A stretch of DNA of 64,000 bases from Mytilus trossulus (Eukaryota > Mollusca > Bivalvia > Mytilida > Mytilidae), in NCBI RefSeq assembly GCF_036588685.1, contig NW_026963295.1:3472001-3536000 (forward strand), read 5' to 3'. The notes below the pieces were generated by a model. That model had not been told where the DNA came from. It saw nothing but the letters and a program-made list of their open reading frames with translations, and did no database searches. Below are positions 59,001-64,000 of this stretch, piece after piece. The position numbers were made by a program, and so were the translations under genes. Within the stretch, counting starts at the first letter, position 1, and every line of letters begins with the position of its first letter.

Positions 59001-62000
59001 AAAACATCAACCAAACATGTTACATCTGTAAATTTGCTTACGCAATTTTTTTGATTTCCCTCGCCGAGATTCGAACCCATGCTACTGTGATATCGTGACA
59101 CCAAATCTCCTGCACTGCAGCCGTCCCGCTAGACCATTCGGCCAGCTGGGCTCTAAAAAATAAAGCATTTAGTGGCCGTGTGTTACCATTTCTAGTCAGT
59201 TTTAATCTAGCGGCGTTCTGCAGTATATGATATATAAGGCATGGAGATGTTATTGTTACAGATCAGCTCAAATATCTATAGTAAAGGATCCTATTAATTA
59301 ATGTATGATACAGACACAGAAAATAATTATATTTATAAGTACGTCTGAGTCAGTGACCACTCTACAAAAGATTTATTTATTGGATCGCCATCAATGATGG
59401 TGATACGTGGCTGTGTACATTATGTATATACAACTCGTCTAAACATCAACCCAACAATGTTACATCTGTAAATTTGCTTTCGCAAAATTATTGTTCTTCC
59501 CTCGCAGGCATTCGAACCCATGCTACTGTGATATCGTGACACCAAATCGCCTGCACTGCAGCCGTCCCGCTAGACCACACGGCCACCTGGGCTCTATAAA
59601 AATAAAGCTTTCAGTGGCCGTCTGCTACCTTTCCTCGTCAGTTTTTATCTTGCGGCGTACTGCAGTACATGATAAGTAAGGTATGGAGATGTTATTGTTA
59701 CAGATCAGCTCAATTATCTATAGTAAAGGATCCTACAAATTAATGTAAGATACAGTCACCGAAAATAGTTATATTTATAAGTACGTCTGAGTCAGTGACA
59801 ACTCTACAACAGATTTATCCATCGGATCGCCATGAATGATGGTGATACGTGGCTGTATACATAATATATAAATGAATATATGATTTGCATCGCGAAAACG
59901 GACAGGGCTTGTACCTTTGTATATACATAATAGGTTAAACGTATAGTATGAGTTGGTAGCCACGAGGTTTCATGGTTAATTTAAATGAGTAAAAGACAAA
60001 GAGTTGTCTGTTTAGATTTTAATCCCTGAATTCTTTTTCTTTTCCTTATTCCCTTGTTTTCAGCTTTTGTTCTTGTTTCGCATGTTATAATATTGTGGAT
60101 ATTTTGTGTAAAAAAAAGTTTGGTAGTTTATTATTGATTTATTGTTGGTTATTCTAAATATTATTTCATCTAATTCACTCCATAATTTTACAAATGTTAA
60201 TTTGCACAATTCATTTGCTAGAATCGTGATGTGCCTAGAATTTGGCGTCTTGTTAGAAATTTGAATAGAATTAAGATAGAATATATATCTTATTTTGTAA
60301 AAATTGCAAAATTTAGCTCATGTATGTCTTACGTCAAAACATAGAACAGTTAACATGAGAGTAATTTGTTTGAAAGAAAGCAGACTTGAGGCTATCATCA
60401 ATTTGAGGATCACATATATAAAAGATTCAAGTGTTTTATTACAATTTATAGAGTACTGGTTAGGTGGAACCGACGAACAAAAAGAAGGTGTTTGGATATG
60501 GTCACACAGTCAGAATCTTATAACCTTTACTGATTGGAGAGAGGGAGAACCAAACAATTATAACGTCAATGAACATTGTCTTTCATTGAAGGAAGCCTCT
60601 GGGTATGCATGGAATGATGGCTCATGTCAAAATTTGATGCCATTTATCTGCGAAAAAGGCAAGTAACTTTTTTTTTCTCTATAAATGTTTATTAAATACA
60701 TGTAGCAAGAACGATCGTATGTTTTGATTTAATTTTTCGATATAATTCGAAAGTTTTACATTCAATTTGATTTATAACATTTGCTATGTTATTAATTAGC
60801 AAAGGTACCAGGATTATAATTTAGTACGCAAGGCGCGCGTTTCTCCTACATAAGACTCTCATCAGTGACGCTCATATGAAAATACTGATAAAGCCAAACA
60901 AGTATAAAGTTGAAAAGCATTCAGGATCCAAAATTTTTTCATTACCCCTAAATGAAATTAACAAAATGCGATGTCCGGCATTGGACACTCAAGTTTTTTT
61001 AAGCTTAATATTCAGCAGATAAGTTAAGATTTCTGACTTTCAGATTCTTTTTGAACTTGGTGTTTCATATGTCATTCAATACAAAAATCATTCTATTATT
61101 AAAATCATTTTTTTCTTAATATTTTCGCACTTTACACATGGTTTTATAAAAAAAAATTATACGACCATTAACCTCTTAAATGATATGTTTATTTGACAAT
61201 TTTTTTATTATTTTTTTGCATTTACCTAAAAGTATACTTACGGAATTTGCTATTGTTCGGTAAACCATTATCAAACACAGATTGTGGTTATTGATACAAC
61301 AGATATATTAACCCTTGCCGTTGTTATTGCTGAAATAAATATATATACCCTTGTCGTTTTTGGCACAACTTTTTTTATCTTTTGGTCCTCGATGCTGTTC
61401 AACTTTGTACTTTTTCGGCTTTCAAACTTTTGTATCTGGGCGTCACTAGTATGTTTTGTGTGGATATAATACACTTCTGGCGTATTAACATTTTGAACTT
61501 GTTGCCTCTTTGTTGGTTGTTGTTCGTGTGATTCCTTGTCATTTGTGTTAACCAATTTATTCATATTGTAGTCCTGTGGTGTTGTGTTGTCATTTTGATG
61601 TTATATTTCACATGGTCATAAAAGTGAGAAGTTTGGCATGCCACAAAACCATGTTCAACCCACCATTTTTTCCTTTAAAATTGCCGTGTACCAAGTCAGG
61701 AATATGGCCATTGTTATATTATAGTTCGTTTCTGTGTGTTTAACATTTTAACGTCGTGTCGTTTGTTTTCTCTTATTTTTTAGTGTGAATTCACATTGCG
61801 ATAAGACGTGTCACGGTACTTGTCTATCCCAAATTCATGTATTTGGTTTTGATGTTATATATATGTTATATTTGTTATTCTCGTGGGATTTTGTCTGATG
61901 CTCGGTATGTTTCTGTGTGTGTTACATTTTAGTGTTATGTCGTTGCTCTCCTCTTATATTTAATGCGTTTCCCTCGGTTTTAGTTTGTTACGAGGTAAAC

Positions 62001-63228
62001 ATTATTGCAGGCCTCTAGTTGAATTTGGGAAAACAAAACTGTGCATCGCTAGTTATACGAGTTTTTCCACCTACTCCAAGAACGGAAAATCACTTAAGTT
62101 GCTCTTTACAGTTGCCGTAAAAGAAATATTGTTATCAACCCTAGTCGTCGTGTATCTGTTATGTCGTTATCGCATATCGATAATTAGCAAAATATGTCGA
62201 TATTTAATTTTAAATGATACCTATATTTGATTAGCAAGAATTGATTTAACATGTGTGCTCCTCTGTTTTTAATGACTATAGGTAATGACTATTTCGTCTA
62301 TCAAATTTGTTCTTACTGCCTGTTTTTTTTTTTAAACCCAAATGAAACATTATTGATTTTTTCCATTTCGATTTACCTGATAGCTCTACCCTCACTTTAA
62401 CTACAAATGAATATTAGCAAGCAATTCATTGCAATCATGAAAACAGGAATGTTATGAATTGTAACCCTAAATTAATCTACTTATTTTATGTTGAATTTAT
62501 TGTTTTTAGCAAAAACATATTGAGGTTCGAGAGTCTCCATTGTCTACAGATGATTTACATTTATGTCAGGTGTTTTAAGATAACTTCTTTAATTCATTCT
62601 AGGCATCTATCTCCGTTATTGTTTCTCTTACTTTGTCTTTCTATCTTTCTTATTGACGCATTTTTGTATTGTTTTTGTTTCAATATTTCAAATTCAAATT
62701 TAAAACTCCAGAATCCCATGAGTGTGTTTATAGCACATGCACAGTTTGAGAAAAAAGTGTGGACCAAAGGGAAAACATACTAACGAAGCTACGCCGTTTA
62801 ATTATCTGAAGATCCTAATAATTATAGTTGTACTTATTACATTACTTGCAATGTAAAACCGTGGTTTCCCAGTTAAATACAAACAGAAAATAACAAATGT
62901 GAAATAAATTCCGTCATTTCACTCATCTGACGTCATACAACAATATGTGTTGTCTAGACGTCATCGATGACATCGAATCAAAGCAACTTTAAATCCGTAG
63001 AAAAAAACATTTTCTACTTAAATTCCATTAACAATTCCATTGCCAATATAATGAAAATAATAAATAATTTTCTGTAGTTGAATTCTTTGATTACATTTGG
63101 ATTAGTTATTCTATGGGTTATTTTTAGAATTATATGATCTGCTCTCTGATGGGTTTGTTGTCTCCTTCACAAGTTCCCCATTTCAATTCTCAATTATACA
63201 TGTTTCTCCTACAGATGTATTGAATTGA
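53094..63228 (+). CDS. Secreted C-type lectin, copy C (five exons, EPN-type)
   Basis: Exons read as 53094-53388, 54051-54139, 55521-55608, 60452-60658 and 63215-63228; every exon has the same length as in copy A and the product is 230 aa. The start is ACCATGG; an in-frame TTG nine bases upstream is not a plausible start. It has a signal peptide (about 1-18), a Cys-rich PAN/apple-like segment (with Tyr at position 65 where A has Cys), and a C-type lectin domain with EPN (190-192), WND (211-213) and FICEK. This gene and copy A lie in a segmental duplication and differ by only a few residues, so they are recent duplicates with the same predicted mannose-type specificity. Intron 4 also starts with GC (AAG/GCAAGT); a GT four bases downstream would give a different, slightly longer C-terminus. 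Confidence 0.88.
54576..54953. repeat. 146-bp minisatellite, ~2.6 units (intron 2, lectin C)
   Basis: Two full units start at 54576 and 54722, then a partial unit begins at 54858 directly after AGCAGCCGATG. The copy number differs from lectin A. Confidence 0.75.
55340..55445 (+). mobile_element. tRNA-derived SINE, intron 2 of lectin C
   Basis: Near-identical duplicate of the copy in lectin A, with A- and B-box motifs preserved. Confidence 0.65.
56306..56665 (+). repeat. ~340-bp direct repeat left of Helitron (intron 3, lectin C)
   Basis: Unit C counterpart of 9428-9780. Confidence 0.6.
56704..57879 (+). mobile_element. Non-autonomous Helitron, intron 3 of lectin C
   Basis: Duplicate of the Helitron in lectin A, with the same TC start, terminal CCCGCG/CGCGGG hairpin, CTAG end and internal inverted repeat. 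Confidence 0.78.
58032..58370 (+). repeat. ~340-bp direct repeat right of Helitron (intron 3, lectin C)
   Basis: Unit C counterpart of 11142-11495, with a small deletion after TTCTGTTAAGTATT. Confidence 0.6.
58985..59870 (-). mobile_element. Two tandem ~433-bp tRNA-SINE units, intron 3 of lectin C
   Basis: Duplicate of the array at 12157-13035, with the same A and B boxes and hairpins. Confidence 0.65.
60802..60945. repeat. Partial GGTACCAGGATTATAA repeat, intron 4 of lectin C
   Basis: Duplicate of the repeat in intron 4 of copy A, with the CTGATGA and GAAA blocks conserved on the minus strand. Confidence 0.6.
61270..61990. mobile_element. Dispersed repeat in intron 4 of lectin C
   Basis: Duplicate of 14560-15255. 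Confidence 0.5.
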
Positions 63229-63274
63229 GTTGGAAGAAGAAGTAAAGATTTAGAAGACAAAGATCACCGAGTAC

Positions 63275-63280
63275 AATAAA
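63275..63280 (+). terminator. Polyadenylation signal of lectin C
   Basis: AATAAA lies 47 bases after the stop codon, at the position aligned with the signal of copy A. Confidence 0.6.
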
Positions 63281-63297
63281 GCATGTTCTACAACAAA

Positions 63298-64000
63298 AAT
63301 GTATGATTGGACTAAAGGAAAAGTATTGTGTGGTATTAAGTAATTTCAATTAGATGAATATGAAATAATAATTTGCTGGATTTCTGTTATTAGAATTGAT
63401 GATTATATTTTAAATAAATGTTGTTCCGCTAATGTTTTTCGTTCATATACAGTTTTAAGTTTGCATTTTGACAATCACAGTTCAGGTGGTTCTGGTGTGT
63501 TCTCCTATCTTTGATTTTGAAGAAGCAGATAACTTTGTCTAGATATTTGATGCAATGTTCAAATTTTGAGAGTTGTTGTATCTATTTTAAAAAAACATGA
63601 TCTTAATATAGCAAATTGTGTGTTTTATCATTTACAGCTGTAATTTCTCAAAAAACACCTTGTTTGTGTTTGATTAGATTTTTTTCAACTTTGCCAAATA
63701 AGGGGAGATAACTCAGATGAAGTAATTTTTATAATAGAAAGTGTTATGAATTTACCTATTTTGATACGTAGTAAGAGAACAAGTTCGGTGCCCCCATTTT
63801 TCTTTTTCTTATCTGAAAGCATGTTAAAAGAGCAATTTTCTCACATTTTATCTTAAAGTTCTGATAGTACGTTTTCTTTTTATCACACAAAATTTGATTT
63901 TCGACGCATAATCTATACAAAATCTGACAATTTTGCACAATTTGTAGCGTGAAAAAAAGTCCAGTGAACAATGTTTTTCAATATATTTTTGAAAAAAGCA
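63298..64000. other. Downstream flank of lectin C
   Basis: Aligns with 22705-23012 and 24009-24420 of unit A; homology runs off the window edge. No gene. Confidence 0.6.

Larger units (their letters stand above)
48418..64000. repeat. Segmental duplication, unit C
   Basis: Second copy of the unit seen at 1-16607. Near 63297 the sequence jumps to homology with about 22705 onward, skipping about 340 bp of host sequence and the whole LTR element. It then continues to the window end, missing the 991-bp element at 23018-24008. Confidence 0.85.

Overview
The window looks like nuclear DNA of a bivalve mollusc, most likely a marine mussel (Mytilus or a close relative). It is AT-rich, its genes carry long introns, and it is crowded with several generations of retroelement, SINE, MITE and Helitron debris. 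The repeat types (a short GGTACCAGGATTATAA-type unit, a GAGGGACGAAAGAT-type tail, tRNA-derived SINEs) are ones I associate with mussels; that link is from memory, not from a search. No prokaryotic or phage signal is present.

The only intact host genes I can support are three tandem, same-strand, five-exon genes for small secreted C-type lectins: A (6073-16531), B (37235-44978) and C (53094-63228). Each encodes a signal peptide, a short Cys-rich PAN/apple-like segment and one C-type lectin domain. Splice phases are identical in all three. A and C carry the mannose-type EPN motif and B carries the galactose-type QPD motif, so the cluster appears to have split in sugar specificity. A and C use a GC donor for intron 4 where B has the ordinary GT.

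Layout: 1-16607 and 48418-63297 are a recent segmental duplication (units A and C), which also continues from about 22.7-24.4 kb to 63.3-64.0 kb. Unit B is an older paralogue; its downstream flank (45.0-47.7 kb) still aligns with 22.5-25.5 kb. The copies differ by datable indels: a degenerate Gypsy LTR retrotransposon (16733-22375, minus strand) flanked by identical 102-bp host repeats, a 991-bp TIR element with a TTAAT duplication (23018-24008), a Helitron in intron 3 of A and C but not B, a tandem repeat array of 3 units versus 1 (3021-4083 versus one unit near 50.76-51.08 kb), and a 695-bp deletion in C.

The spacers hold a 2.1-kb PIF/Harbinger-like non-autonomous element (29399-31514), a CR1/Jockey-like LINE pseudogene with a MITE nested in it (32938-35197), many 5'-truncated copies of a Penelope/LINE-like retroelement, and tRNA-derived SINEs. 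One of these SINEs sits in intron 2 of all three lectin genes. No rRNA gene, functional tRNA gene or CRISPR array was found.
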